DNA of 64,000 nt from Dreissena polymorpha (GCF_020536995.1 NC_068364.1:48050374-48114373); one strand, 5' to 3'; numbered from the stretch's first letter, positions 11,319 to 24,406 are shown. Translations and numbers: made by a program. Notes: generated by a model not told the origin, from the letters alone.

Positions 11319-11324
11319 TTTATT
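11319..11324 (-). promoter_or_regulatory. Candidate polyadenylation signal AATAAA for gene 1
   Basis: AATAAA on the minus strand, about 165 bp past the stop codon of gene 1. It is the first good hexamer I found there. Confidence 0.45.
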
Positions 11325-11486
11325 GACTATTCGTTGTTCAAAATTTAAAATCTTCGTGAGCTGGGTATAGCATTTCAATAGATATTCACTGCGCCCAGAG
11401 TTATTTACAAAGCATTTAGTGACAAGTTTTATATGCATTAACACTCAACGGTCGGGTACATGTTCATATACACGCTTCTTTCGTTG

Positions 11487-13360
11487 TTAAATGACCTTTT
11501 GCTCAAAAGCACAAAACGGGCATGGACTTAAAAGTGCACTGGAACAGAGAAACCCGGAAACAAATTTAGATCGATGCAGTTTGCCCGGCGGTGACGGAAT
11601 TTCGGGTAAAGACTGCGAGCAAAAATCAAACATATAAATCTTGTTTGCGATTGGATTTTGAATAAACACTGTGTTTAACGACGCCCCATGAACGATGCAG
11701 TCCTGGGCAGAATTTTTTTCACCGACATCACCGGTAGGACTTAACACAAATCCCGGTAAAAGTCCCTCTTTTATTTCCGATGATAGACCTAGAAATACAT
11801 TTAAGTACATGTATCTCGACGAAGATATCCCTGAACGGATAACACCTCTGCATGTTGGAAACATAAACCGCTGCTCATGAAATATTTTCTCTCTAGGAAA
11901 CGTGTAAAGTGCAGGTTCCGTTGGCCCTGCACAAATATGCTCAACAGCCACAGATTCTGAAAGTGTGCCCTCTTTGTTAAAGTAACAACAATTAACAACA
12001 ATGTACATATCATCAACGACGCAGCTATCGACTGTTTCAATATCCAGATTTGCTGCTAACTCGATTAAAGGTGAAACATTGCAGCAACATTTGTTATTTT
12101 CTAACTGACATAATATTACATAATTCCCACTTGGTGACCATGATTTAACTACAATACATAATTTCTTGTTCAGCCATTCAATTCCTTTGATCTCATTGAG
12201 GTTTTGTTTCTTGATATTTAGATTTACTTCAAATTTGTTCCACACTTTCCGCATAAAATCATATTTATGTAAGAGAACATAACATGTATTATTACTGTCT
12301 GTTCCCTCTTCACCTAACCGTTGATACGTGCTATCATCGACTACATATATGCAATTATCTGTTTCGTTGACAGTCATACATATGTCGTTCAATGTTTCAG
12401 GATGGAATTCCACTGGAAGTGTGTCAATAAATAACCAATAATTTTGATCTATTATGTATGCATGGACACACAGTTGATTAACGTCCTTTATAGTCAAAGC
12501 TAAAATGACTTTTGTTTTCAATGACATTTTTAAATGGCAATTAAATACAAGAATTTTTGTTTCCATGTAATATTCCCAACAATTTTTGAAAATGGTTTGA
12601 AAGAGACCATGATATTTAGATAAACTTTCGAAATCCTCGTGTGTAGATTCTTGTAAATTCAATTTACAAAACCACTGTTTAAATACTTCTTTTCTATTTT
12701 CCACATCGTAGCGCAGCCATTTATGATAAAATACTAATCGACCTTCAAGACTTGCTCCATGACGTTGCAACTCGATAGAAAACTCATCTACATCTTTATT
12801 CGTCATATGTTGTATATCAGAAGAATTATCAACAGTTTCTTTTAGATTTGCAGCTATGTAACCCAAAAGATCTTCCAACAGATTAAGCTTGTAACATTTA
12901 GCTAATTTGTAAACTTTCAAGCATGTTGATGGAGATCTTACTTTGTTCACCAGATATGAGTTGCATTCATCTGTGAGTGAACGTATTTGGAGATAATCAG
13001 CAATATGAAGTATTTCGTCTATATGCGTATCATCAATGATGACTTTTCCTGTATACAAATACTTAATTGCCGCTTGAATCGCTTCCCGTGTTCCCTCTGT
13101 GATTTGTATCGAACCTTAACGAAGAAATTGAAGAAAAATAAAATCAACTATTACAAAATATTTTCTACAAAAAAGTCAAGATCTTCACGAATACATTTTC
13201 ATTGAGTCGTTAAATCATTCATTATAAAAACTACAAAAAGTAATGTTTAAGAGATACCTTCTTTTTTCTCTTTTAACCTGCTGGCATACATGTCCTGGAA
13301 ATATCCTGAGTTGATCACCAACACGTACCAATGTGCTCCCATTATCTTGGAAAATAAATC

Positions 13361-13436
<76 letters not shown>

Positions 13437-14216
13437 CGATAGCTTTTTTTGTTAGCTTTTATTGAAACACGTTATTTAAGTTAATAAAACATAAACAAAA
13501 TATATTGTTGAACATAATATTAGCAAGTGTAAATTCCACGGTGCCTATACCACGTGACTTTTTAAGATCTGTGTTGGGAGAATAAAGCGCGACCCAGTTA
13601 ACATTTGTAATGATGTCTTTTTAAATATTTCACAAGTTTTAATGGCATAAAGTGGAGAGCCCGCTCATTCGTGAGAGTTTTCTATAGGTATCATGATCTT
13701 TTAAAACACATAAAAAAATTCTCAGTAAAGTGCAACCGCGCGTTCGTAATATGAAGTCCCCACACTGATCCGACATTTTCCTAACCGTTCAAACGTGAGG
13801 TTGCACTTTACTGAAAAAATACTTATTTGTTTAAAATGATCATGGTAGAAAACTCTTACGAATGAGCGGGATCTCCACTTTATTCCATTAAAAATGGTAA
13901 AATATTAAAAAGAGATCCTTAAATATGTTAACTGGGTCGCGCTTTATTCTCCCTATACAGATTCGAAAAAGTCACGTGGTATAGGCACCGTGAATTCCCA
14001 AACAGTAATAATTCATAAATAATTCTTGAGAATAAAATTGCCGACAAAGTTATGTTAATCGCCGATCAGTAAGCCCAGTAGGTTTGTAAACTACTCTTGA
14101 AATACCTTGTCCCCAAATTTCAAAGTGACGTCACAGAACTCTTCCCTATGAATAGCCTGGTCGTATAGAGCTTCCAAAAGCGTTGATCCGTTCGACATTT
14201 TCCTTTGTTCATCCAT
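11487..14216 (-). CDS. Gene 1: BTB-BACK-Kelch-like protein (608 aa, three exons)
   Basis: This is a probable substrate adaptor for Cullin-3 ubiquitin ligases, by family. Spliced exons are 14216-14106, 13345-13258 and 13114-11487; every junction has GT-AG and the frame stays open (phases 0 and 1). Exon 1 encodes MDEQRKMSNGS and the BTB start CDVTLKFGDK. Exon 2 gives AHWYVLVINSGYFQDMY, in place of the usual H-x-VL-x4-PxFxxMF. Exon 3 completes BTB (EAIQAAIKYLYTGKV, HIADYLQIRSL), then BACK (about residues 115-220, CLKVYKLAKCYKLNLLEDLL) and a degenerate propeller to the end. The C-terminus carries PCPFCAFE, matching a Cys motif in genes 2, 4 and 5. Intron 1 holds a foldback element and a (TA)n tract. 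Its orientation is opposite to the rest of the cluster. It is the most diverged member. Confidence 0.9.
13364..13434. repeat. (TA)n microsatellite in intron 1 of gene 1
   Basis: About 35 uninterrupted TA units lie close to the exon 2 acceptor. Confidence 0.97.
13532..13996. mobile_element. Long-TIR foldback element inside intron 1 of gene 1
   Basis: Roughly 190-bp arms are inverted copies of each other. The left arm reads CACGGTGCCTATACCACGTG, then AATAAAGCGCGACCCAGTTA, then AAGTGGAGA.CCCGCTCATT, then CAGTAAAGTGCAACC. The right arm gives these in inverse order and complement. The centre is about 60 bp. Arms are some 85-90% alike, with small indels. No coding capacity and no clear target repeat. 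A transcript of gene 1 crossing this intron could form a long hairpin. Confidence 0.88.
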
Positions 14217-14431
14217 GGTTACAGCAGTCCTTTCTCGCAAACTTGTGTTAGTCACTTGCGTAATTTTCCATGTTTTGAACGAAAACGAAAATCCATTCCA
14301 GGCTGAAAGTGTCGTCCATGTTTAAACTATGCGGGCAAGAAAACATGATTTAAGTACGTATTCAGTCTGACATGTGTTTGTATGTCTTGTTTTATCTATC
14401 TATCCGTGTGACTCGTAGTCATGTATGCAGT

Positions 14432-14440
14432 CTACTTATA
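14432..14440 (-). promoter_or_regulatory. Candidate TATA box of gene 1
   Basis: TATAAGTAG on the minus strand lies about 216 bp before the start codon. Comparable boxes precede genes 2, 4 and 5. Position fits a short 5' UTR. Confidence 0.4.
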
Positions 14441-14443
14441 AAA

Positions 14444-15305
14444 TGATTCACTTTATTGAATTTAGCTTGGTGATTAATAATACATTTTAATTCCAGAGAG
14501 CTCTGTGCAATATTTATATTCAGTATATACATTATATTTTACGTTTAACTCATATAAAATATTAAAAGCACTTTGGTTATCCATCTGGACGAACACTTGT
14601 TTTAAGAGTGATTGGTCATCGTTAGACACGTTTTTTACGGATAATATCTGGTAGTGAAGGTTAATGCGGAAGTTAGATAGCATTTATTACATTACCGACA
14701 TTTTTACCTTTAGTCATGTTAAAAAAATACTCCATGCAAACATCAAATCTTTTACATATTTTGAGCTAGGTTTTAAATCACATTTATCAGGAATGTACTG
14801 AAGTGAAAACGAAAGTAGAAATTCCAAATATGATGTGTTAAATGAAAAGACGCGTGTATTTAACACGTGTACACAAGTGATTTATTCATATACGGTATTA
14901 CAAGTACGGTATTTAAAATGTCGATATGTATTTCTGCACTCACTTCTTTGCGAACTGTAAAAACACTTAATTAAAAAAACGTTAAATATGTCTTTATTTG
15001 CTCTAATTCAAGATTTCAAATTAATAAACTTAAACATGGTTAAAAGGATTATTTAAAACGATTCTTACATCCGACCAAATTAGGTGATGTACTCGGAAGA
15101 ATATAAATATTTAATGTGCATAAAATGGCATTATAACTTACTATTCCAATATTACATTTTGTTATACTAATTTGACGTCGTCGATTTTTATTTCCGAAAG
15201 GACTATTCTATAACTTTTTGTAAACATCACGTATGCCTTTATGTCAAGAATAATGTTGTACTATGAGTTTGCCTTTTTACAGCAAATGAGGAACAGCACA
15301 TTATC
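14444..15305. other. Intergenic between the divergent genes 1 and 2, nothing recognised
   Basis: No gene or RNA found. A 69-codon minus frame near 14474-14683 has no motif. Confidence 0.5.
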
Positions 15306-15513
15306 ACCTCTTTGCATGCTGGGAAATTTGTCGTCTGCTAAAATGTCGTCTGCTGAATTTCTTAAATTAGCATTTTCTTCGATTTATTTTCAAAGAATAC
15401 TATCAGAATAGCAAACAGTTTGGATCCAGATGAGACGCCACGTTCTGTGGCGTCTCATCTGGATCCAAACTGTTTGCAAAGGCCTTCACAACTCGGTTCC
15501 CGCACTGTAAGGG
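15306..15513 (-). mobile_element. piggyBac-like TTAA MITE, copy 1
   Basis: It is the inverse of the element at 38249-38448. It reads TTTGCATGCTGGGAAATTT, then GTCGTCTGCTAAAATGTCG, then a central hairpin (GTTTGGATCCAGATGAGACG with its complement around GCCAC-GTTCTG-TGGC), and ends CACTGTAAGGG followed by TTAA (15514-15517). The left end is worn, so its TTAA is lost. No coding capacity. Confidence 0.8.
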
Positions 15514-15517
15514 TTAA

Positions 15518-16444
15518 AAGGAAGAACCTGAAGCATGTCACTTATACAGGCAACCTTCCGAGGTATGTGATGTGACCGTAACATTCGCTGACCAAATGAT
15601 ATGGGCATATCCTTATTTCCGAGGTGTGCAAAACATTTCATTGGAAAAGAAACAAGAAGGTTACGTTCATTTCGCGTTAAAAATATATAAATGGCGTGTC
15701 GCATGTTAAGCATTTGAGATATTAAGTAAATAAAACAATAGTGAAACATTCTTAATTTTGAGTCAAACATGTGACATTATAAAGGCAACCAGAAATGGAA
15801 TAAGTTTCTTTGACATCTGACATCTGTGTGGCTAAGATAGAAACAATTAAAACAAACACAACAACAGAATGGTAGATTCAACTGCTTCGTGTACCATATG
15901 TGCTTGTGGGGTTTGATGTTTCATTTAAAAACCTTCTTTTTCTTAATAAATGACCGCCTGTTATATATTTTTTTGATTATTGTCATTTATATGTGCTAAA
16001 ACTCGCATTCACATAAAAAGCGCCTGTTACGAAGCTCCCGTTAAAATTACTTTTATTTATAATTTCTTGCACAATACTCTCTGTGGGATGATTAATTTTG
16101 TTAGCGAATGACCAAAGTCTTCTCTCGTCTTGTATCACGCTGGTCATGAGGATACTTCGATAACGGATTTCACTTCGATAACGGATGGCGATTCAATAAC
16201 AGAGAAAAACAACAGACACGCGCGAAAGTTAAGTTCCTCAGTGTTTGTTTGAACTTATACCGCTAATAGTTGAGTTGATAAATGGTATATCCTTTTGTAT
16301 TCTACAGAAAACATTCAAGGAAGAATGATAGATTTTTGACAAAAAATAAAAAATTATACCGGAAAACAGTATAAACTGGATGATCCGTATACATTTCAAC
16401 ACACAAAACTGAGAAATATTGAAATAAACTGTTTGCGATTCCAC
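15518..16444. other. Intergenic, nothing recognised
   Basis: Only short unsupported open frames. A short doublet CTTCGATAACGGAT recurs twice near 16156-16186. Confidence 0.45.
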
Positions 16445-16840
16445 CATGTATAGTAATAACTATGCTTCAAATAATGAAATGTTGATAGTACTCAATGAAA
16501 AATGAATTACGATAGTGCATGTTTTAAGAGGTGGTATGCATGATTTTGTAGACACTTAGATTCCCGATAAAGGGCACGTCGGATAACAGAGACTCAACAA
16601 ATTGGGTACTCTGATATCCGCGTTTTATCTTTTACTTGAAATGCGTTTATTTATATTGTTACTTTTTTACCAAGGTGTTTGTTATTCCAACATGTAAAGA
16701 AACTATTGTGCTTTAAATACTAAAATGTTGATAGTATTCAATGATATATGAACGAAGATAGACCATGTTTTAATAAATGTTATGCATAATCTTGTAGACA
16801 CTTCGATCCCCGATAATGAATACGATGGATAACGGATTAA
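16445..16840. repeat. Imperfect tandem duplication, period about 240 bp
   Basis: The segments 16460-16595 and 16700-16840 share AAATGTTGATAGTA.TCAATG, then ATGTTTTAA, then ATGCAT.AT.TTGTAGACACTT, then .GAT.CCCGATAA and GGATAAC in the same order. They are moderately diverged and noncoding. Confidence 0.72.
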
Positions 16841-17361
16841 AAAAAGATTTTTCACTTTGATGTATCGTAGACGGCGAGAGTACCGGTGTAGTACTAAGAA
16901 AGCAGACATCGAGAGCAATCTAAATATGCTTACATTAAATTCGACGTAAGAAAATTAAATTGAAACTTTACACTAAAATGGTCATATGTTCATCCTAAAT
17001 ATATATTAATTGAATTTGCCATGAAAAACTTAATCATAATCATATTTCAACAGAATAAAAAAACATGAAGCACATTTGTGGTGAGTCGTTTTTAATACAG
17101 GTCAGTTCAGAAATGGTTAATTATTGACTGCTCACTGTAACAGTATTCAACGGGGATTTTTTTACATTTTCAGGTCACTAAAATAGTGCGTTATATCTAT
17201 TAAAAAGAGTAGGGTAATCAGGAAGAGCAGTGCCATTTTCATTGAGATGATCGGCTAAAGAAGTGTAAATAAAAATGTGGCATCCGACTCTTTAAACATT
17301 TGAAGTTTTTTAACTTTGGCCAAATATGTACTGTTCATGCTGATTATCGATGGAATTTTAG

Positions 17362-17452
<91 letters not shown>

Positions 17453-18940
17453 CCACCATTCTTCAGCGAATTTCTTTCTTCGCAATACGGAGTGGAATAC
17501 CATTTATCGGCCAAACAATGTGTATTGTCTGAAAACCTAATGAAAATATCATTAATGCAAAAACGCTGAAGAACTCAGCTCTCGGGCGTGGTTTTTGTTG
17601 TCTGTTATCGACATGCCATCCTCTATCAAAGTATATGCATTACCAGCAACGTGTATAGACGATCTGTATTTGAAACGCGATATGCACACATATCCTTGAT
17701 TTTAAGTATGATCTTTTTCACATCAACGCGGTTTATCTATTTACACATATTTTCCCTACGTAGATGCGACCTGATAAGCTAAAGTTATTATTTGCATTGT
17801 TTTTCCGTAATCTATTTTACTCGTGTATTAATTTTATTTATTATAGCGAATCATTTAGATCCTGTAAAAACATTTAATTTAATTACTCAGTTATTCGAAA
17901 CAAATTTACTCTATTATTCGAGCCTCGCATTTACAAAAGCTAAATCTCGCGTAAATAATCAAAAGAGATATTTATATATATAACTTACGCAGAATATCCA
18001 TGTATCCATGTAAACATGCACGTACGCGAAAACGAAAGTGGAAATACCTAAAATGAATCGTGATGTGTTGTTATAAATAGACACATGTGTCGATTAGTAC
18101 ACATGCATAACTTCATACACACTGTTAAACGATTGTTAACATAGTCTATAACTGTGAACGTAAACAAGGGAATCTATATTTTATTCAGGACGTATTAGAA
18201 GGAATATATGGTATTACTTTATTACGATTTATCAATGATTTATACGTGTTCCATAAATGATTTCTTTTTCCGTTATTACTTAAAATACATAATATTTTAG
18301 TTTATTTTTTAAAATGAAACTATATCGTATGGTAGATTCTTTTTAAGTCTTGCATTCTTTTTTTTGAGTCGTGGGTATCGAGATCGCGTTAAATCTCTTA
18401 ATATAACTTTCGCGCATGATGCAGTCATTACGGAAATAAGATTTGAAATAGATTTGAAACAATCACAATCGTTTTGCTGATTAATAATACGACAAACACC
18501 TTCCCTGCAATGTCAGTTTTAACGCTATTTTTTACAATGCAAATATTGACATCGAAACAGCCAATAAGAATACACGGCTAACAACGAACCATTATTTTTA
18601 AGTTGGTGGTCTGACACTATAAACACTGTCGATTTTTTGGATGTTTACAGACGATAATAATTTGAAAAAAACATCCAATTTAAAGACCAAAGGTTAATGA
18701 TTTGTGTATACTGATTCATGTTAATATATTTATATAGTATTTGTGTCAGATGAAACATATTTTCTGAAAATTAATCCCGACTCATGAGGCATATAGCGTA
18801 TTAAAAATGAAATATTAATATCATTAAAAAATGTATGTGCAATAAAATTATTAACACATGATTGTATGTATTTGCTACAATAACAAGAAGTAAATCGTGT
18901 CAGATCGACTCTGGGAAATTTCCGAATACATGTGTGTTAT
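16841..18940. other. Intergenic upstream of gene 2
   Basis: Apart from a (TA)n tract at 17363-17450, I see no supported gene or repeat. Confidence 0.45.
17363..17450. repeat. (TA)n microsatellite
   Basis: About 44 TA units. It creates artificial Tyr-Ile open frames on both strands. Confidence 0.97.
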
Positions 18941-18954
18941 GTGTTACCTGTATA

Positions 18955-18964
18955 CTATAAATAG
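18955..18964 (+). promoter_or_regulatory. TATA box of gene 2
   Basis: CTATAAATAG, followed by ATACAG, is a near-consensus TATA box. Transcription would begin near 18990. A donor-like AAC-GTGAGTG at 19033 and an acceptor TTTTCAG just before 19427 suggest a 5' UTR intron ahead of the coding exon. The stretch TATAAATAGATACA is echoed as TATTTATAGATACA upstream of genes 4 and 5. Confidence 0.55.
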
Positions 18965-19552
18965 ATACAGTCGTTCTTATTACAAGCAGCTTTAAGTTAC
19001 AAGTACTTACCAATACACCTTAATGATTTAAACGTGAGTGTATTCTAGGTAGGGATTTTATTATTTTATTTCAAACTCTGAATGTATTTCTGAACGTCGT
19101 CAGTAGTTCAAAACTCATACAGGATTTAAATAAACATTAAATCAAATGTATTTAACAAGCAAAGTGGTGTATTGAGTGTCTTTTATGTGTGTTAACATGA
19201 AATCGATAACGTAATGGTAAGTATGAAATGATAACCATTTAATGATACCATCGTTTGTTTCATTAAGTTGGTTAAGTGTTTTAGAAAATATAATGGCTTA
19301 TTGATGAACTATAAGCAGCTATACAATCAAGTATGAAAGTACACAATGATGATAAAGCTTTAGCTATTTAGACATATTTTTTCTGAATTATCTGGTTTAT
19401 ACCTTAATTTAACCTTGTTTTCAGAAAATGAGGACTTGCGAATGAGGATATCGCTGTATAGCCTTGGTCAGAATATAGTTTTACAAAACAGAAATAAGCT
19501 ATGTTTAGATTTTACTAGTAATATGTATACGATACAAAAAAGAAACCAAAGC

Positions 19553-21638
19553 ATGTCGCGTTGCCCATCAATAACAGAGTGCTTGTACAGTCAAGCCCTG
19601 GAAAATTCCCAGTTGTGTGATGTTACTTTAACATTTGGTGAACATGTGATGGGGGCACATTGGGGTGTTCTAATTCAGTGTCCTTTCTTCCGCGCAATGT
19701 TTAACAGCGGAATGAAAGAGAAACAAGAAGGTAATTTGATTGTATTGAATTTGTGTACATTGACTGATCGGTATCGGAAGAGATATGCACAATAAAGTCA
19801 TTTAAAGTATAACCGTATACTATATCTACAAGTAGCTTATCTATTTATAAATATAAACTTGTTTACACGACCACATTATTCTATTCCACCTGCACCATCT
19901 ACGTTCGTACTACAACCACGCTAAAAATGTCTAACTTCTTTCAGATAAAATTCATATCAGCGATGAATTCGATGGAGGATTCGAAATACTCCTTCGGTAT
20001 CTCTATACCTGTTCTGCAACACTTAACCTTTCTAATGTGCATGGTGTTTTGTGTGCTGCAGATTACTTCGGTATGAATTCTTTAATGGAATTGTGTGAAC
20101 AATACCTATCTGAAGTAACATTGACTATTGAGAACTGCATTGATATATATTATATAGCCAAAAGGTTTCGTTTAAGATTCTACAATAAACTGATGGAATA
20201 TTTGACTGAAAACTTTCTTCAAATTCTTGATTTTGAAGACAATGGTCAATATGTTACAAGTGAAATGATGCTGGAAGTTGCGGATCTCATGGACAAGACA
20301 GACGGCAGCAACAACGGATTGAGTCAAGAAATGCGGTTCAAGTACTTTCGACAATGGTTAAATTTAAATGTCCATGATAGACGGAACACATTCTCGTCAT
20401 TATTTCTGAAACTTCATTTGGAAGACACTTCTCATGCCTTCTTTAAATCTTTATCTAGTGACTACATACAAAACTTTAAAGAATGTCGCGATCACTACTA
20501 TAAGGTTAGCCGTGCGTCTATGCTAAGTGCAATCAAGCATGATGATACTTTATGTGACGCAGTACTGGTTGTTGCAGAAGTATATGTGAACAAAACATGG
20601 TCTGGTCGACCGATGCGCTGCCTTTTTGGATATAAAATCGCCGTGAATAAATGGGCTCTCCTTGGCACAATTCCGAATGATTTGGACCATTTTTGTGGCG
20701 ATAAAAGACTGATTGCTGTTAACGAAATAAATAACTGTATTTACGTGTGTGGCAGTAAACAATATGAAAGCACTTTGGATAATTTTATATTAAGCGTTCA
20801 AAAACTTGATATCGTTTCAAAATCTTGGTCCAAGTGTAATTTTAGTGTACCGAAACGTCTTGCTGTCACATCGGTACTACCTGATCTAATAAGTATTAAA
20901 CAAATTGCCTTTGTTGAGAGATACTTTTGTTTCGTGGCACAAATGAAAACTATCTGGGGCACAAATATAGATAACAGCATATTTTTGTTTGGCGATTCTG
21001 AGTTATTTGAAAACGTCTCGTTGTGTAAAACAGGCTGGTCGTCAGAAATTGATATTAAAATGTCTGTAGTTAAAAACCGGTACATTGTTGTGCTATGTAC
21101 TATAATAAAACAGTATGAAAATGTGAAGAAAGGAAAACTTATTATCATAGATATAATTACGAAGAAAACAAAACGTCGCAAAATACTTGAACAAACACTG
21201 CACTATGAAACTGACTTTTATGATGATGAGGAATTCATGTTTGTGACTAAAGACGGTGTTATAATTTCAAAAATAAACAGCACTTTTCATAAAACACTGA
21301 ACGTGGTAAACGGTCATTGTTCAACTGTAAATGACACAATCATTCCTAGAACAGTGTTATCCGTTCGTGAAACTGACACAGAAGAAGAAGAAGACGACGA
21401 CGACGAAGAGTATTTTGATTTTGAATGTGGTAACGGGTATAATTGTTTGACATTTTATAACAGAACTTCTGAGTGTTTTTCCATGTATGACTTTGAAACC
21501 AAAGATGTTTCTAAGTTACCTAATTTACCTTACTGGATAGTTCCTGGCTCTATAACCCATGCTAAGATACCATCATATGTGCTCAAATGCGCAATAGATT
21601 GTACGCATTGTTTGTATGAAATGCGATGTACCGTGTAA
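19553..21638 (+). CDS. Gene 2: BTB-BACK-Kelch-like protein (623 aa), intron 1 missing
   Basis: Probable Cullin-3 adaptor by family. Exons are 19553-19730 and 19945-21638 (GT-AG, phase 1). I chose the Met of MSRCPSITECLY because it aligns with the starts of genes 3 to 5; the frame stays open upstream, so a longer N-terminus from 19442 (MRISLYSLGQ) is possible. BTB: CDVTLTFGEH joins directly to VMGAHWGVLIQCPFFRAMF with no intron, while genes 1, 3, 4 and 5 all have one at exactly that point. BACK follows (about 120-230, NCIDIYYIAKRFRLRFYNKL; HLEDTSHAFFKSL). The propeller is degenerate, with an acidic loop (TEEEEDDDDEE). The C-terminus is DCTHCLYEMRCTV. A 60-aa-scale N-terminal extension cannot be excluded. 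Confidence 0.9.
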
Positions 21639-22931
21639 AGTATAGAATTTTATGTGAAAAGCAATTGTTGATGTTGAGGCATTCACTGTCGGATTACGAA
21701 ATAATCTACCAAAAAAGCTACATATTTTATAGGATTTTTGTAAATATTAATTAAAACGTTGTTCGCATTTTAAGGTCAATTGACGTTTTTATAAAGATAA
21801 TAGTTCAAAGAATAATATTTATAACAAACAAAACACAATTTTCCTTGATGAAGTCTAGCCATATTAAAAAGCTCTTGTTGACAATCTTGACAATATTGAG
21901 ATATTTTTTTAATGTAAACTGTTTCGTAGGTCTGGGTTTTTTTTTCTATCACGAATGCTTCAGCAAATCTACACAGCCTTATTTTTTTTATATCAAATAT
22001 TCGAATTGAGTTCCTGTTTTAATATATTCTTAAATCTAACGGCCAATGTAATGCAAAGTATGAAATATTGGTTCTAGCTTTCTAATATAGTTATTCATTT
22101 AGAAAGTACTAATATATGACAAAAATGCGCGTTGCCTTACATGATATGTATTAAATAAACACTACACTGATAATACTGCTGATGCTGTTAGGATGTGACC
22201 CTTGCGACGAAATGATCATTAAAGTACTTTTAATTATTTTCCTACAACAAATCTCTTAGATACTGTTTAAAGCTACCTTTTAAAACATTAACAATTGGTA
22301 TGGCTACAATACTACACGAGATAAGGCTGCTTTATGTGACTCAACTTGTCATTTATTTGGTAAATTGATGGCATCATTATCTATGTAACTATTCGTATCA
22401 CTTCTTTAGAAATAAAACATTTCTATGGTAACACGTTACATAAATGTGTGTTACTAATATCTCGATTCCAATAATCTTGTAGACCTTACAATTTATGTGT
22501 TTGTTTGGTAAACCATTATTGTGTATTTGGTGCATTTATAAATTATGCCCTTCAAACCTTTGAACTATTTTCTTAAACACGATGCTAAGTTATGCTGACA
22601 TTCTTATAATTGCTGGGGAAATGGATATTGAAGCTCACAAATCGTCGTTGTCCTGTTGTTGATTTAGGACAAAATGGCTTCAATTTTAATTTCAACACCA
22701 ATTAGCTTTCGTAAAAATACTTCTTGTTTACCAGACCCAACCCGATCCGAGATTTTCCATTACTGTTTATGTTTAATAGGCGTATTGTACGTGAGTAATT
22801 GGTGTCGAGAACTAGCCTATCCGTTTTCTGCGTGTTAACATTAAATATTAAAGAAAGGTTGTTTATACTATATAGAAGTGCAAGAAGTTATAATTGTGGT
22901 TGACGCGATATAATGTCAGAGTTAGGTGCTT
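21639..22931. other. 3' flank of gene 2, nothing else recognised
   Basis: ATTAAA near 21751 could serve for polyadenylation. No gene or clear repeat. Confidence 0.45.
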
Positions 22932-22935
22932 TTAA

Positions 22936-22968
22936 CCCTTTGCATGCTGGGAAATTTATCGTCTGTTT
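22936..22968 (-). mobile_element. End fragment of the piggyBac-like TTAA MITE
   Basis: After TTAA (22932-22935) comes CCCTTTGCATGCTGGGAAAT, then TTATCGTCTG, the inverse of the right end of the copy at 38249-38448. The rest of the element is absent. Confidence 0.65.
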
Positions 22969-22969
22969 T

Positions 22970-23760
22970 TCAGTGTATAAAGAGTAAAGTTAATAGGAGT
23001 CGTGTTTGTACAAGGTGTTATTCGTTTGTTTCAAACAGTTTGAATTGCAGTGGCATGTGTTTATGATTATAGGCGATTGGTTCAATAAATCAATGTGAAG
23101 CGGTTTTTTTTTATGTGCGATTATGTGAGGTAGCCAACGATACAGTTTGAGATTAATTATACCGATACTTAACGTTTGAATCTGCTTGAAATCTGTCATG
23201 GTGTAGGGGTAAATGTCATCTTTAATGACTGTTCTAGTTTTTGTTTCATTTCATGTATGTTCATGTATATTTAATACCAGAATGGTACGATACATTTTCC
23301 AGATTGACCGATATCAATGTTTTCATGATCAAAGTACTAATATTTGGTATGGTCATGTACTCAATATAAACATAACCATTTTGATTTGTAATGAGTCACC
23401 AAATTTTCTCGGACATTCATGTGTAACAACTCTACTTACAGTCAACACAATTATAATCTAAACACGTGAACATTTTTTATTAATAAGTCAACAAAAGGAA
23501 GTTGTCAGATGTTTGTTTTTACAAAACTTTTACCATGAAACTACAATAATAATTATTATTAGATACATGCTTGTGTTAATGAAAAGTAAATTGTACAAAA
23601 ATACATCTTAAGACAAATGTGTTCAGAATAGAGTAATTAAAATAAGAACCCTGACTAATGTTTAAATGTAAATTGCCTAATATGCATTGTTTAAGAAGAC
23701 ACACGTTTAAATTGTTTTAACATTATTGCATAAACTATATCTATAATGCCCTCTGGCGGG
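22970..23760. other. Intergenic, nothing recognised
   Basis: Short open frames only; no motif or repeat I can support. Confidence 0.45.
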
Positions 23761-23763
23761 GTG

Positions 23764-23852
23764 CAGAAACTTGGTTCAGAAACTTGGCAAAAGGAGGGCT
23801 TGAACGGGCGAAATCGTGTATTAACAATGCGATTCACGTGCCGTTCAAGCCC
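23764..23852. repeat. Direct repeat plus hairpin (GGGCTTGAACGG stem)
   Basis: CAGAAACTTGG occurs twice (23764 and 23778). Next to it GGGCTTGAACGG (23796) pairs with CCGTTCAAGCCC (23841-23852) around a short loop. The surroundings are GC-richer than neighbouring DNA. It may be part of an unrecognised element. Confidence 0.5.
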
Positions 23853-24406
23853 TGTTATGTGTTTTTCATATCCATAATCTGGTCTACGCGCACTTACTTC
23901 CCTTCTCCAGCCTTCGACGACTTTCCAAGCATAAATGGGGAACTGAATAAGCACCAGTTTCCTCATGCATGCAGGGATAATGACTATTTCAATCCACTTT
24001 TCAAGTTATACCATCTGCACTCTCTTGACAACAGCTTTATTGTACTGTCAACGTCATTGAAGTTAAGGTTATTTACTCAACACTTTCAAAAGACTATGCT
24101 GTGAATGTAAGTGTTTATGTACCTTCAACGTACCTGCTGTAAATTCCTAATTTCTTACTTTACGCGGCTGCATTTCAACTTTGCATTAATCCACTGTTTA
24201 AACACATTTTAAATCGAAAACTGCCTATCCGAAGGTAAAGCCTCGTCATTTCGGATGATGACCGAGTGAGGCATATGTAAATCACAACCTTGAACTGTAT
24301 TGAAATAATCGAATTATTTTGTCGATGTCGAATGAACAAACCATTGTTTTCAATGTTATATAAAATTATTTTGGTATGTGTGATTTGTTTATGCAATAAT
24401 AGCGAA

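Noticed and set aside
17255-17569. Open frames rich in Tyr-Ile repeats
   Set aside because: They come from the (TA)n tract and exist on both strands.
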